The notes beneath the pieces were generated by a model. It did not search any database and had not been told where the DNA came from. It saw only the letters and a list, made by a program, of their open reading frames with translations. From the NCBI GenBank assembly GCA_021781455.1, contig JAJXWV010000069.1, positions 1-64,000 of the forward strand: a stretch of 64,000 nucleotides of DNA, given 5' to 3'. Below are positions 1 to 6,892 of this stretch, piece after piece. The translations under genes were made by a program, and so were the position numbers. Origin of the DNA: Acidobacteriota bacterium. GTDB lineage: Bacteria > Acidobacteriota > Thermoanaerobaculia > Gp7-AA8. Each line of letters starts with the position of its first letter. Within the stretch, counting starts at the first letter, position 1.

Positions 1-83
1 GTTCGTTTTCTCGCTTTGCTCATGAGCCATTATAGATCATAATTAGTCATACTAATAAGTTACCTTTCGATTTCTGCACAGCC

Positions 84-230
84 TCTGAGCCGGCAGAGCT
101 GCGGGGCAGGGTGGGTTGGGTGGAAGCGGCGGAGCGCGGCGAAGAGTCTCCAGCTGACCAATCGTCCCGGTAAGAGACTCTTCGCCGCGCTCCGCCGCCG
201 GGGGCGGCTCCGCCGGCTCAGAGTGACGGG
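84..230. repeat. Large inverted repeat, family B copy 1
   Basis: The two arms are complementary. The left arm reads CTCTGAGCCGGC...GCGCGGCGAAGAGTCT and the right arm AGACTCTTCGCCGCGCTCC...GCCGGCTCAGAG. It fills most of the non-coding stretch before the aconitase-family gene. Full copies recur at 30223-30391, 34661-34905 and 40471-40637, and diverged half copies lie inside or beside genes. The preceding bases 20-65 are AT-rich and contain the small palindrome ATTAGT-CAT-ACTAAT (42-56); I see no gene in 1-288. Confidence 0.85.
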
Positions 231-300
231 GGCGCTCTGCCCTCTCCGCTCTCCCGTCCGGTAGAATCCGCCGCTCCTGCAATGCGTTTTGGACAGAGAT

Positions 301-2286
301 ATGAAACCTCCCGAGATCCTGACCCTCACGCCCGGTAAACGCGTCCTGTTTCTGACCAAAGACCCCGAGCTCATCCGCCGGCAGTTGCGCGGCGAGCTCG
401 ACCTGAAGATGAAGGATCTTCGCGTCGAGGACCTGATGGACGACATCAACACCGACGTCATGGCGCCGGCGTGGGCCTGTTTCGACTACAGGCCCGAGGA
501 CGTGGCGCGCAATGCCTACGCGGGACTGGTCGCCAACGGCGAGCGGGTGTTCCCGATCGACGCCCTGAAGAACGGCAATTTCGAAGTCATCGCCAGCGGA
601 CTACGGAAGGGCGTGGGGAGCTCGCGGGAGCAGGCTACGCAGGCCGAGGTCTTCAGCGGGATCCGCATCGCCATTGCGGATTCGTTTGCGCCGATTCACG
701 CCGGGAACAACGTGAACCAGGGGCTGCTGATGGGCGATCACGAGATGCTGGAACGCCTGCAGGCTGGTGAAGGGGTCCCGCTGGAAGAGTTCTACCGGAA
801 GTACGACCCGATCACGAAGCTCATCATCCGGGCCGGCGGACTGTTCCCCTTCGCGAAGTCGCTTCAGCGCGGCGAGATCGAGCTGCCCTCGCCCGACACG
901 CCAGCGCGTCCGATGACGATGGGGGAGAAGATCCTGGCCCGCCACCTGCGCGGAAGCGGGCCGAAGTACGTCAAACCGGGCGACGCCGTGGTCGTCGACG
1001 TGGACGGCGGTTACTCGCACGAGTTCACCACCGCGCAGGTCCACCATTTCCTCGCGGACGAGTACGGCCGTGATTACGCGATCCGCAATCCGCAGAAGTT
1101 CGCAGTGTTCGAGGATCACCTGATCTATGCCGACGACGTGGCCCGGATGCGGCCGTTCCTGCCGAAGATCGAAGTGCTCCGGCAGACCCAGCGCGAGTTC
1201 CAGCGCCACAGCGGGTGCCGCGACTACTCGGCATCGGACAACGTCTCGCCCGGCATCTGCCACGAGGTGGCGCGCGAGGAGTTCATCGATCCCGGCGATT
1301 TCATCCAGGCCACCGACAGTCACACCTGCATGGGCGGGGTGAACAACGCCCTGGCGTGGGGCGTCGGTTCGACCGAGTACGCGAACCTGGTGCAGTCGGG
1401 ATTCACGATGGTGGAGGCGTCGGAGTCGATCCGCTTCGAGCTGGTGGGGAGCCTTCGCGAGAACGTCACGGCCAAAGACGTGATGCTGTACATCCTCCTG
1501 CACTACGCGAAACCGCAGATGACACTCGACCGGATCATGGAGTTCACCGGGCCGGGTCTGCGCGGGCTGTCGCTCGACGAGCGCGCCACGCTGGCCAACA
1601 TGGCTACGGAATGCTCGGCTCGCACGGCCGTGGTGGAGGCGGACGAGAAGACGTTCGCGTGGATCGCGGCCATGCGCCCCGGCGTGGACGTCGACAGGCT
1701 CAGGGCGCGCGCAGTGAGCCCCGATTCCGGCGCCCAATACGCAGGCGGCGTGCACACGATTGACTTATCGGCGATCGAGCCGATGGTGGCGCACCCGGGA
1801 GATCCCGACCGCGGCATTGCCTCCGATCCGACGAACGGCGAGCGCATCGGCGAGATCGGCGAGGTGAAGATCGACATCGCCTATGCCGGATCGTGCACGG
1901 CCGGGAAGGTGGACGATCTCCTCTTCTACCATCAGGTGGCGAAGGAAGCCGTCGACCAGGGTTTGAGGGTTGCCGAGGGCGTGAAGTTCTTCATTCAGTT
2001 CGGGTCGCAGGCGGTGGAGAAGTTCGCCCGCGACAACGGCCTGGTGGAGACATTCGAGCGCGCCGGGGCGGTGGTGCTGAATCCGGGGTGCGGGGCCTGC
2101 ATCGGCTGCGGCCCGGGCGTTTCGGAGACCGCCGATCAGGTGACCGTGAGCGCGATCAACCGCAACTTCCGCGGCCGCAGCGGTCCCGGCAAGCTCTGGC
2201 TGGCTTCGCCGCTGACCGTGGCCGCCTCGGCGTTCACCGGACGGATCACCGCGTACACGCCGGGGATGTTTCGAGGAGAGCGCTGA
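301..2286 (+). CDS. Aconitase-family hydratase, AcnB-like swivel-first order without HEAT domain
   Basis: Probably interconverts citrate and isocitrate (or a related tricarboxylic or branched substrate) with a [4Fe-4S] cluster in the cytosol. The N-terminal ~190 residues are a swivel domain (DDINTDVMAPAW, GVGSSREQA), followed by the large catalytic part with ATDSHTCMGG and CGACIGCGPG supplying the cluster cysteines. Swivel-before-catalytic order is that of AcnB, but the AcnB HEAT-like N-terminal domain is absent and the protein (661 residues) is about 200 residues shorter than AcnB. A TTG at 289 would add four residues; ATG 301 is preferred. Which substrate it uses cannot be told from sequence alone. 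No partner gene is adjacent. Confidence 0.85.
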   Translation: MKPPEILTLTPGKRVLFLTKDPELIRRQLRGELDLKMKDLRVEDLMDDINTDVMAPAWACFDYRPEDVARNAYAGLVANGERVFPIDALKNGNFEVIASGLRKGVGSSREQATQAEVFSGIRIAIADSFAPIHAGNNVNQGLLMGDHEMLERLQAGEGVPLEEFYRKYDPITKLIIRAGGLFPFAKSLQRGEIELPSPDTPARPMTMGEKILARHLRGSGPKYVKPGDAVVVDVDGGYSHEFTTAQVHHFLADEYGRDYAIRNPQKFAVFEDHLIYADDVARMRPFLPKIEVLRQTQREFQRHSGCRDYSASDNVSPGICHEVAREEFIDPGDFIQATDSHTCMGGVNNALAWGVGSTEYANLVQSGFTMVEASESIRFELVGSLRENVTAKDVMLYILLHYAKPQMTLDRIMEFTGPGLRGLSLDERATLANMATECSARTAVVEADEKTFAWIAAMRPGVDVDRLRARAVSPDSGAQYAGGVHTIDLSAIEPMVAHPGDPDRGIASDPTNGERIGEIGEVKIDIAYAGSCTAGKVDDLLFYHQVAKEAVDQGLRVAEGVKFFIQFGSQAVEKFARDNGLVETFERAGAVVLNPGCGACIGCGPGVSETADQVTVSAINRNFRGRSGPGKLWLASPLTVAASAFTGRITAYTPGMFRGER

Positions 2287-2325
2287 GCCGAGAGGGCAGA
2301 GCGCGGAGGGCAGAGGGCAGGCGGC
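2287..2325. repeat. Short GGCAGAG-type tandem repeat
   Basis: Directly after the aconitase stop codon come imperfect repeats of GAGGGCAGAG. It is a minor member of the short-period repeats that occupy many gene borders here. Confidence 0.5.
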
Positions 2326-2372
2326 CGTAGCTCATTCGGAACTATAATCGCATACGGTTATGTTCTGCCCGG

Positions 2373-2378
2373 TATAAT
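2373..2378 (+). promoter_or_regulatory. -10 box TATAAT upstream of the FmdB-like gene
   Basis: A perfect TATAAT lies 23 nt before the ATG at 2402. No clear -35 hexamer is seen at the usual spacing, and no strong Shine-Dalgarno sequence precedes the ATG. Confidence 0.5.
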
Positions 2379-2401
2379 CTCCTGCGCTCTGAGACCTCAA
2401 A

Positions 2402-2590
2402 ATGCCTTTATTCGAATTCATCTGCGACGAATGCGGAACCCGTTTCGAGGAGCTCGTCATGGGCGAGCGAGTGGTTGACTGCCCGAAATGCGGCAGCGGC
2501 GACGTCCGCAAACAGTTCTCCACGTTTGCGAGCCGCACCGCCGGCTCTTCTTCGAGCTCAGCACGCACCGCTCCCACGGTCCCCACGTGA
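2402..2590 (+). CDS. FmdB-family zinc-ribbon protein
   Basis: A 62-residue protein beginning MPLFEFICDECG, with CxxC pairs at residues 8/11 and 27/30 that form the single zinc ribbon of the FmdB/CxxC regulatory family. The tail is a low-complexity Ser/Thr/Ala stretch, usual for this family. Members are widespread and sit beside unrelated genes; the first was named as a putative regulator of formamidase/amidase expression, but a DNA-binding role is not established here. A TATAAT box lies just upstream, so it is probably transcribed on its own. Confidence 0.85.
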   Translation: MPLFEFICDECGTRFEELVMGERVVDCPKCGSGDVRKQFSTFASRTAGSSSSSARTAPTVPT

Positions 2591-2625
2591 GGCATCGGCC
2601 CAGGGCGGCGGGGCTGCTCTTAAGA

Positions 2626-2704
2626 AGTCTTGAGTCCTGAGTCCTGAGTCCTGAGTGGGTTCGAGCGAGTCTCTCCATCCACCCACTCAGGACTCAGGAC
2701 TCAG
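2626..2704. repeat. Heptamer array CTGAGTC facing its inverted copy
   Basis: About four tandem copies of the 7-mer TCCTGAG are followed by a ~30 bp spacer and then by CACTCAGGACTCAGGACTCAG, the reverse complement. The block can fold into a long hairpin. It ends four bases before the start of the next gene, so it makes up that gene's whole 5' region. Confidence 0.85.
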
Positions 2705-2707
2705 CGC

Positions 2708-3355
2708 ATGAACAAATCACTGCAAACCGACCGCACCACGGTTCGCCGCCTTCCCAAACGCGGCTCGTATGAGCGCGAGCTCGTCTACTCCATCCTCGAC
2801 GAGGCGCTCATCTGCCACGTCGGCTTCGTCGTCGACGGCAAGCCGGTCGTGATTCCGACCATTCACTGGCGCGAGGGAGACAGGCTGTACCTCCACGGTT
2901 CGGCCGTCAGCCAGATGCTTCGCACACTGCGGGGCGGCGTCGAGGCCTGCGTCACCGTCACGCTGCTGGACGGCCTCGTGCTGGCCCGCTCGGCCTTTCA
3001 TCATTCGATGAACTATCGCTCCGCCGTGATCTTTGGATACGCCGCCGAGGTGACGGGGGAGGCGAAAATACGAGCGCTTCACGGTCTCGTGGAGCACGTC
3101 TGCCGCGGCCGTTCGGCCTCCGCCCGTCCGCCGAACGAACTCGAGCTGAAGCAGACTCTCGTGCTCTCGCTCCCGATCGACGAAGCCTCGGCGAAGGTTC
3201 GCACCGGCCCTGCCGTTGACGAGGAAGAAGACTACGCCCTGCCGATCTGGGCTGGCGTCCTGCCGCTGCGCGTCCTGCCGCAAGAGCCGATCGCGGACGA
3301 CCGATTGCCGGACGGGATCACGGTTCCCGACTACGTGCGGCGGTACAGACGCTGA
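2708..3355 (+). CDS. Pyridoxamine 5'-phosphate oxidase-like flavin-binding protein
   Basis: A 215-residue protein of the split-barrel FMN-binding fold. The opening segment YERELVYSILDEALICHVGF, then VDGKPVVIPTIHWREGDRLYLHGS and the FHHSMNYRSAVIFG segment are typical of the flavin-nucleotide-binding (NimA/PNPOx-like) group rather than of true PdxH. It probably binds FMN or a deazaflavin and reduces or sequesters an unknown substrate. No signal peptide, so cytosolic. It starts immediately after the heptamer hairpin and shares no clear operon with its neighbours; the biochemical substrate cannot be inferred from context. Confidence 0.8.
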   Translation: MNKSLQTDRTTVRRLPKRGSYERELVYSILDEALICHVGFVVDGKPVVIPTIHWREGDRLYLHGSAVSQMLRTLRGGVEACVTVTLLDGLVLARSAFHHSMNYRSAVIFGYAAEVTGEAKIRALHGLVEHVCRGRSASARPPNELELKQTLVLSLPIDEASAKVRTGPAVDEEEDYALPIWAGVLPLRVLPQEPIADDRLPDGITVPDYVRRYRR

Positions 3356-3408
3356 TGGACCGCGGCCTTAGAGGCCCAATCTCCAGGATTCGCAAGTCGA
3401 AGGCCTTT

Positions 3409-3493
3409 GTAGGGACGCGCAGCAGCGCGTCCGCAACTCACGTGGCCGGGACTGTTACCGGGGGTTTGCGGACGCGCTGCTGCGCGTCCCTAC
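3409..3493. repeat. Paired REP-like palindromes, family A
   Basis: Two copies of GTAGGGACGCGCAGCAGCGC... in opposite orientation (3409-3436 and 3466-3493), separated by about 29 bp. Each unit is itself palindromic (GGACGCGC-AGCA-GCGCGTCC). The same paired arrangement occurs at 23699-23780, and single units at 9022-9048 and 51506-51530. The organisation resembles BIMEs made of REP units. Confidence 0.9.
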
Positions 3494-3523
3494 CGGGGCA
3501 GAAGGCCCGGCTTCCCTTGCGCC

Positions 3524-4078
3524 TCACCGGCTCCAGGGCGGGACGACCTTGTTCATGCGCGCGTAGGCGACGGACTGGCCGAGGTGTTCGTGGAGATGGT
3601 TCAGGATCATAACGTAGACGCCGCGGACCGTCGTCGGGCTGCCTAACACGGAGACCGGCTTGTCGAGATCGGCATCGCTGGTCTTCCTGATCAGCGCGCG
3701 GATGTACTCGAAAGACTTCTGCAGTTCGGCCATGACCCGCGGCTTGTCGGTGATGGCCTCGATGTCCTTGGGCAGGCCGGCGGGCGGCTGCTGGCCGAGG
3801 AACGTGGCCAGGTAGTAGGTGCCGCCGGCCATGTGCGTGTAGACCTCGCTGATGGAGCGGACACCCTGGCCAGGACGCCAGTTGTACTTGTCGGCAGGGA
3901 CGGCATTCGCCAGCCCCATGCACTTCTTCTGAAGGTCGTTGAGGTCGGTGATGAATTCGGCGCGGAAGCCGTTCTTCGGCGCGGTCTCGTCGCCCTGCGC
4001 CCTGGCAGGAGGCTGAATCCCAGCGTGCAGAAGAAGGGGCGTCAGCAGAATCACGGCGCCGATCAGTTGGATTTTCAT
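3524..4078 (-). CDS. Secreted DinB-family protein
   Basis: A 184-residue protein with a clear signal peptide (MKIQLIGAVILLTPLLLHAG, cleavage near residue 28) and a DinB-like four-helix bundle. Visible motifs are MGLANAVPADKYNWRPGQG near the first helix, ISEVYTHMAG with a likely metal-ligand His, and LNHLHEHLGQSVAYARM near the end with further His ligands. DinB/YfiT proteins bind divalent metal, and some are thiol-dependent transferases; the secreted version is frequent in Acidobacteriota, with unknown substrate. It is convergent with the PNPOx-like gene, separated from it by the REP pair. Confidence 0.8.
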   Translation of the reverse strand: MKIQLIGAVILLTPLLLHAGIQPPARAQGDETAPKNGFRAEFITDLNDLQKKCMGLANAVPADKYNWRPGQGVRSISEVYTHMAGGTYYLATFLGQQPPAGLPKDIEAITDKPRVMAELQKSFEYIRALIRKTSDADLDKPVSVLGSPTTVRGVYVMILNHLHEHLGQSVAYARMNKVVPPWSR

Positions 4079-4133
4079 GAGATCTCCGGGGCGTGGATTT
4101 GGGACGCGCCGATTGTAAGGGCAATTCCGCGCC

Positions 4134-4343
4134 GCCGGTGTGATGCGATGGCGTGAACTTTCGAGCTCCCTCCCGTCCCTTCAGTGCCGGCGTATCCGGG
4201 CCAGTAGCGAGTAACCAGGTGCGAAGCTGCTTCTGCATCTGCTCGTAGGAGGTCGCGGCGTCTGCCACGGTGAGCGCGGCAGGGGCTGCTGTGGCGCAGA
4301 GGACGACGGCGGAAGCGAACACCCCGGCCATGGCTCGCTGCAT
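4134..4343 (-). pseudogene. Possible stub of a small secreted protein
   Basis: Reading from ATG 4343 on the minus strand gives a good signal peptide (AMAGVFASAVVLCATAAPAA, ending in ADA) and then about 30 residues (SYEQMQKQLRTWLLATGPDT) before the frame runs without a stop into the 5' end of the DinB gene, where it is only a shadow. The end given is approximate. It may be the leftover 5' part of a frameshifted gene or a very short secreted protein; no family is recognised. Confidence 0.3.
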
Positions 4344-4380
4344 GTCGATTTTCTCCGTAAGGACCGATCTAATGCAGCCT

Positions 4381-4397
4381 AGCAAACGCTGTTTGCT
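4381..4397. other. 17-bp palindrome
   Basis: AGCAAAC-GCT-GTTTGCT lies between the stub at 4343 and the acyl-CoA dehydrogenase. It could be an operator or a weak terminator. The rest of 4398-4580 holds a possible -10 box (TAGAAT, 4420-4425) and the leader of the next gene. Confidence 0.45.
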
Positions 4398-4580
4398 GGA
4401 TCAGTGACATACGGCGCGTTAGAATCCGCGCGCCGAGAGGCCGGCAAGCCTCCCACCGGCGAAGGCAGTCGCGGCTCGCGACGCCATTCAACGCTCATCA
4501 TCCGACCCGTGCCGTACCGGAACGGTGGCTGAGCCCGACAGCCGAACGCGGGACGTACAAACGACAGAGGAGCTATTCGC

Positions 4581-5732
4581 ATGGATTTCGGTCTCACCGA
4601 GGAACAGAAACAGATCAAGCAGATGGTCAGGGATTTCGCGGAGAGCGAGATCAAGCCTCACGTCACCGAATGGGATGAGGCGCAGCACTTTCCGGTGCCG
4701 GAGTTCAAGAAGGCGGGCCAGCTCGGCATGCTCGGCGTCACCATTCCGGAGCAGTACGGCGGAGCCGGGCTCTCCTACGTCGATTACGTGAACGTGGTCG
4801 AAGAGCTCGGCGTGATCGACAGCGGATTCGCCCTCAGCGTGGCCGCGCACAACTCCCTCGGCACCGGTCACATCTACCACGCCGGCAACGAAGAGCAGAG
4901 GAAGAAGTGGCTTCCCAAGCTGACCTCCGGCGAGTGGATCGGCGCCTGGGGCCTGACCGAGCCCGGCTCGGGCAGTGACGCCTCCGGCATGCGCACCACG
5001 GCAGTGAAGGACGGCAACGAATGGGTGCTCAACGGCACCAAGAACTTCATCACCAATGCCAGCTGCGCGAACGTCTCCGTCGTTCTCGCGGTCACCGACA
5101 AGAGGGACCAGAAGCACGGCATCACCGCGTTTGCCGTCGAGATGGACCGCAAGGGCATCCACGCCGGGAAGAAGGAGAACAAGCTCGGCATGCGCATCTC
5201 CGACACTGCGGAGCTGGTGATGGAAGACTGCCGTGTGCCGGACGCGAACGTGCTCGGCAAGGTCGGCTACGGATTCATCGACGCCATGAAGATCCTCGAC
5301 GGCGGGCGCATCTCGATTGGCGCGCTGGCCGTCGGCGTGGCGCGCGGCGCCTACGAAGCGGCCCGCGATTACTCGAAGCAGCGCACCGCGTTCGGGCAGC
5401 CGATCTCCGGATTCCAGGCCATCCAGTTCATGCTCGCCGACATGGCCACCGAGATCGACGCCTCGCGCCTGCTCTGCTACCGCGCTGCCACCGTCAAGGA
5501 CGCCGGCGAGAGGGTCACGCAGTACTCGGCCATGGCCAAGCTCTACGCCTCGGAAGTGGCAGTCCGCTGCACCGAAAAAGGGGTGCAGATCTTCGGCGGC
5601 TACGGCTTCATCAAGGAATACCCGGCCGAGAAGTTCTACCGCGACGTGAAGCTCTGCACCATTGGCGAGGGAACCAGCGAGATCCAGCGGATGGTCATCG
5701 CCAGGAATCTGCTGGCGGGAGTGAACCAATAG
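4581..5732 (+). CDS. Acyl-CoA dehydrogenase (short/medium-chain or acyl-specific type)
   Basis: Catalyses FAD-dependent alpha,beta-dehydrogenation of an acyl-CoA and passes electrons to ETF; cytosolic. At 383 residues it has the standard length. Visible are the N-terminal helical domain ([20 protein letters not shown]), the beta-domain [20 protein letters not shown] that binds FAD/substrate, and the C-terminal [19 protein letters not shown] followed by [11 protein letters not shown], where the Glu of EGT is the expected catalytic base. A Shine-Dalgarno sequence GAGGAG precedes the ATG. The MeaB-like GTPase follows, consistent with propionate/branched-chain acyl-CoA catabolism, though no mutase lies in the window. 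Confidence 0.93.
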   Translation: MDFGLTEEQKQIKQMVRDFAESEIKPHVTEWDEAQHFPVPEFKKAGQLGMLGVTIPEQYGGAGLSYVDYVNVVEELGVIDSGFALSVAAHNSLGTGHIYHAGNEEQRKKWLPKLTSGEWIGAWGLTEPGSGSDASGMRTTAVKDGNEWVLNGTKNFITNASCANVSVVLAVTDKRDQKHGITAFAVEMDRKGIHAGKKENKLGMRISDTAELVMEDCRVPDANVLGKVGYGFIDAMKILDGGRISIGALAVGVARGAYEAARDYSKQRTAFGQPISGFQAIQFMLADMATEIDASRLLCYRAATVKDAGERVTQYSAMAKLYASEVAVRCTEKGVQIFGGYGFIKEYPAEKFYRDVKLCTIGEGTSEIQRMVIARNLLAGVNQ

Positions 5733-5830
5733 AGAAAAATTGAAAATTGAAAATTGAGAATTGAGAATTGAGAATTGAGAAAAACGGGGCACTCCCGCTT
5801 TTTTCAATTTTCAATTTTCAATTTTCAATT
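5732..5830. repeat. Heptamer array AATTGAG facing its inverted copy
   Basis: TTGAAAATTGAAAATTGAG and further AATTGAG repeats are followed by a 25-bp spacer and then four TTTTCAA/TTCAATT repeats in reverse complement. The array begins at the acyl-CoA dehydrogenase stop codon and ends eight bases before the meaB start. It may act as a terminator-like hairpin. Confidence 0.85.
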
Positions 5831-5837
5831 CACACCC

Positions 5838-6788
5838 ATGTCCGACACGGCGGCCCTCTCTTCGGCCCTCCTCTCCGGCCGCTACCGCGCGCTGGCGAAG
5901 GCGATCTCGCTCGTGGAGCGGGACGACCCGGCGGCGCCGCGCCTTCTGGCCGAAATCTACCCGGCCACCGGCCAGGCCAGGATCATCGGGATCACCGGAT
6001 CACCGGGATCGGGAAAGTCGACGCTGGTGGCGGCACTGGCGAGGCACTACCGCGCGCATTCCAAGCGCGTGGGAATCATCGCCGTCGATCCCACCTCGCC
6101 CTTCACCGGCGGCGCGATCCTCGGCGATCGCATCCGCATGGCCGACCTCTACACCGATCGCGGCGTCTTCATCCGCTCGATGGCCACCCGCGGTTTCCTG
6201 GGCGGGCTGGCACGGGCGACCAACGACGTGGTGGACGTTCTCGACGCCTCGGGATTCGACATCGTCCTCGTGGAGACGGTCGGCGTCGGCCAGGACGAGA
6301 TCGAAGTCGTTCGCACCGTGCAGACGAATCTGGTCGTGCTCGTTCCGGGCATGGGCGACGATATCCAGGCCATCAAGGCCGGCATCATGGAGATCGGCGA
6401 CATCTTCGTGGTGAACAAGGCCGACCGGCCGGGCGCGGACCGCACGGTCACCGAAGTCACCATGATGATGTCGCTCGTCGAGGAGCACGCCGCCTGGGTG
6501 CCACCGATCGTAAAAACAGTGGCGTCAAAGCGTCAGGGAGTCGAAGAGCTGGACGCCGCCATCGAACACCACTTCGAATATCTGCAGACCTCCGGCGAGC
6601 TCGACCGCCGCAACCGTGAGCGCGTGCGCATCCGCATCGAGACGCAGCTGAAGGAAAAGTTCATGGACCGTCTCATCGGCGGAACGATGTCCCGCGCCGA
6701 TTACGAAGCGGTCCTGGACGACGTGCTGCGCAAGCGGAACAATCCGCACGATGCCGCCGAGTCGATGATTCGCCGCGTGACCTTCTGA
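5838..6788 (+). CDS. MeaB/ArgK-type G3E GTPase (methylmalonyl-CoA mutase chaperone)
   Basis: A 316-residue SIMIBI-class GTPase that loads and protects B12 in acyl-CoA mutases. It has the P-loop GITGSPGSGKST (about residues 52-63), the switch region AVDPTSPFTGGAILGDRIRM, ETVGVGQDE as the Walker B/switch segment, and the base-recognition motif VNKADRPGAD. The C-terminal dimerisation arm is present. The start MSDTAALSSALL at 5838 is chosen because the upstream in-frame codons belong to the AATTGAG repeat. Placement after an acyl-CoA dehydrogenase supports a role in methylmalonyl-CoA metabolism; the mutase subunits are not in this window. Confidence 0.92.
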   Translation: MSDTAALSSALLSGRYRALAKAISLVERDDPAAPRLLAEIYPATGQARIIGITGSPGSGKSTLVAALARHYRAHSKRVGIIAVDPTSPFTGGAILGDRIRMADLYTDRGVFIRSMATRGFLGGLARATNDVVDVLDASGFDIVLVETVGVGQDEIEVVRTVQTNLVVLVPGMGDDIQAIKAGIMEIGDIFVVNKADRPGADRTVTEVTMMMSLVEEHAAWVPPIVKTVASKRQGVEELDAAIEHHFEYLQTSGELDRRNRERVRIRIETQLKEKFMDRLIGGTMSRADYEAVLDDVLRKRNNPHDAAESMIRRVTF

Positions 6789-6874
6789 AGCGAGCAGCGG
6801 GTAGCGGGCAGAAGATCTCGTCCTACCCGCTACCCGCTACCCGCTACCCGCTACCCGCTACCCGCTACCCGCTC
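6787..6874. repeat. Heptamer array CTACCCG with an inverted arm
   Basis: About seven perfect tandem copies of CTACCCG (6825-6874) are preceded by the reverse complement AGCGGGTAGCGGGCAG. It lies between the meaB stop and the pheT promoter region, so the -35 position of pheT falls inside the array. Confidence 0.9.
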
Positions 6875-6877
6875 GGG

Positions 6878-6883
6878 TACAAT
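6878..6883 (+). promoter_or_regulatory. -10 box TACAAT just before pheT
   Basis: TACAAT ends nine bases before the pheT ATG and there is no Shine-Dalgarno sequence (CCGCCTCCC intervenes). Transcription would begin at or next to the start codon, giving a leaderless mRNA. Confidence 0.5.
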
Positions 6884-6892
6884 CCGCCTCCC

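Noticed and set aside
4488-5807. 439-codon minus-strand frame opposite the acyl-CoA dehydrogenase
   Set aside because: Antisense shadow; begins in the AATTGAG repeat and has no domain.
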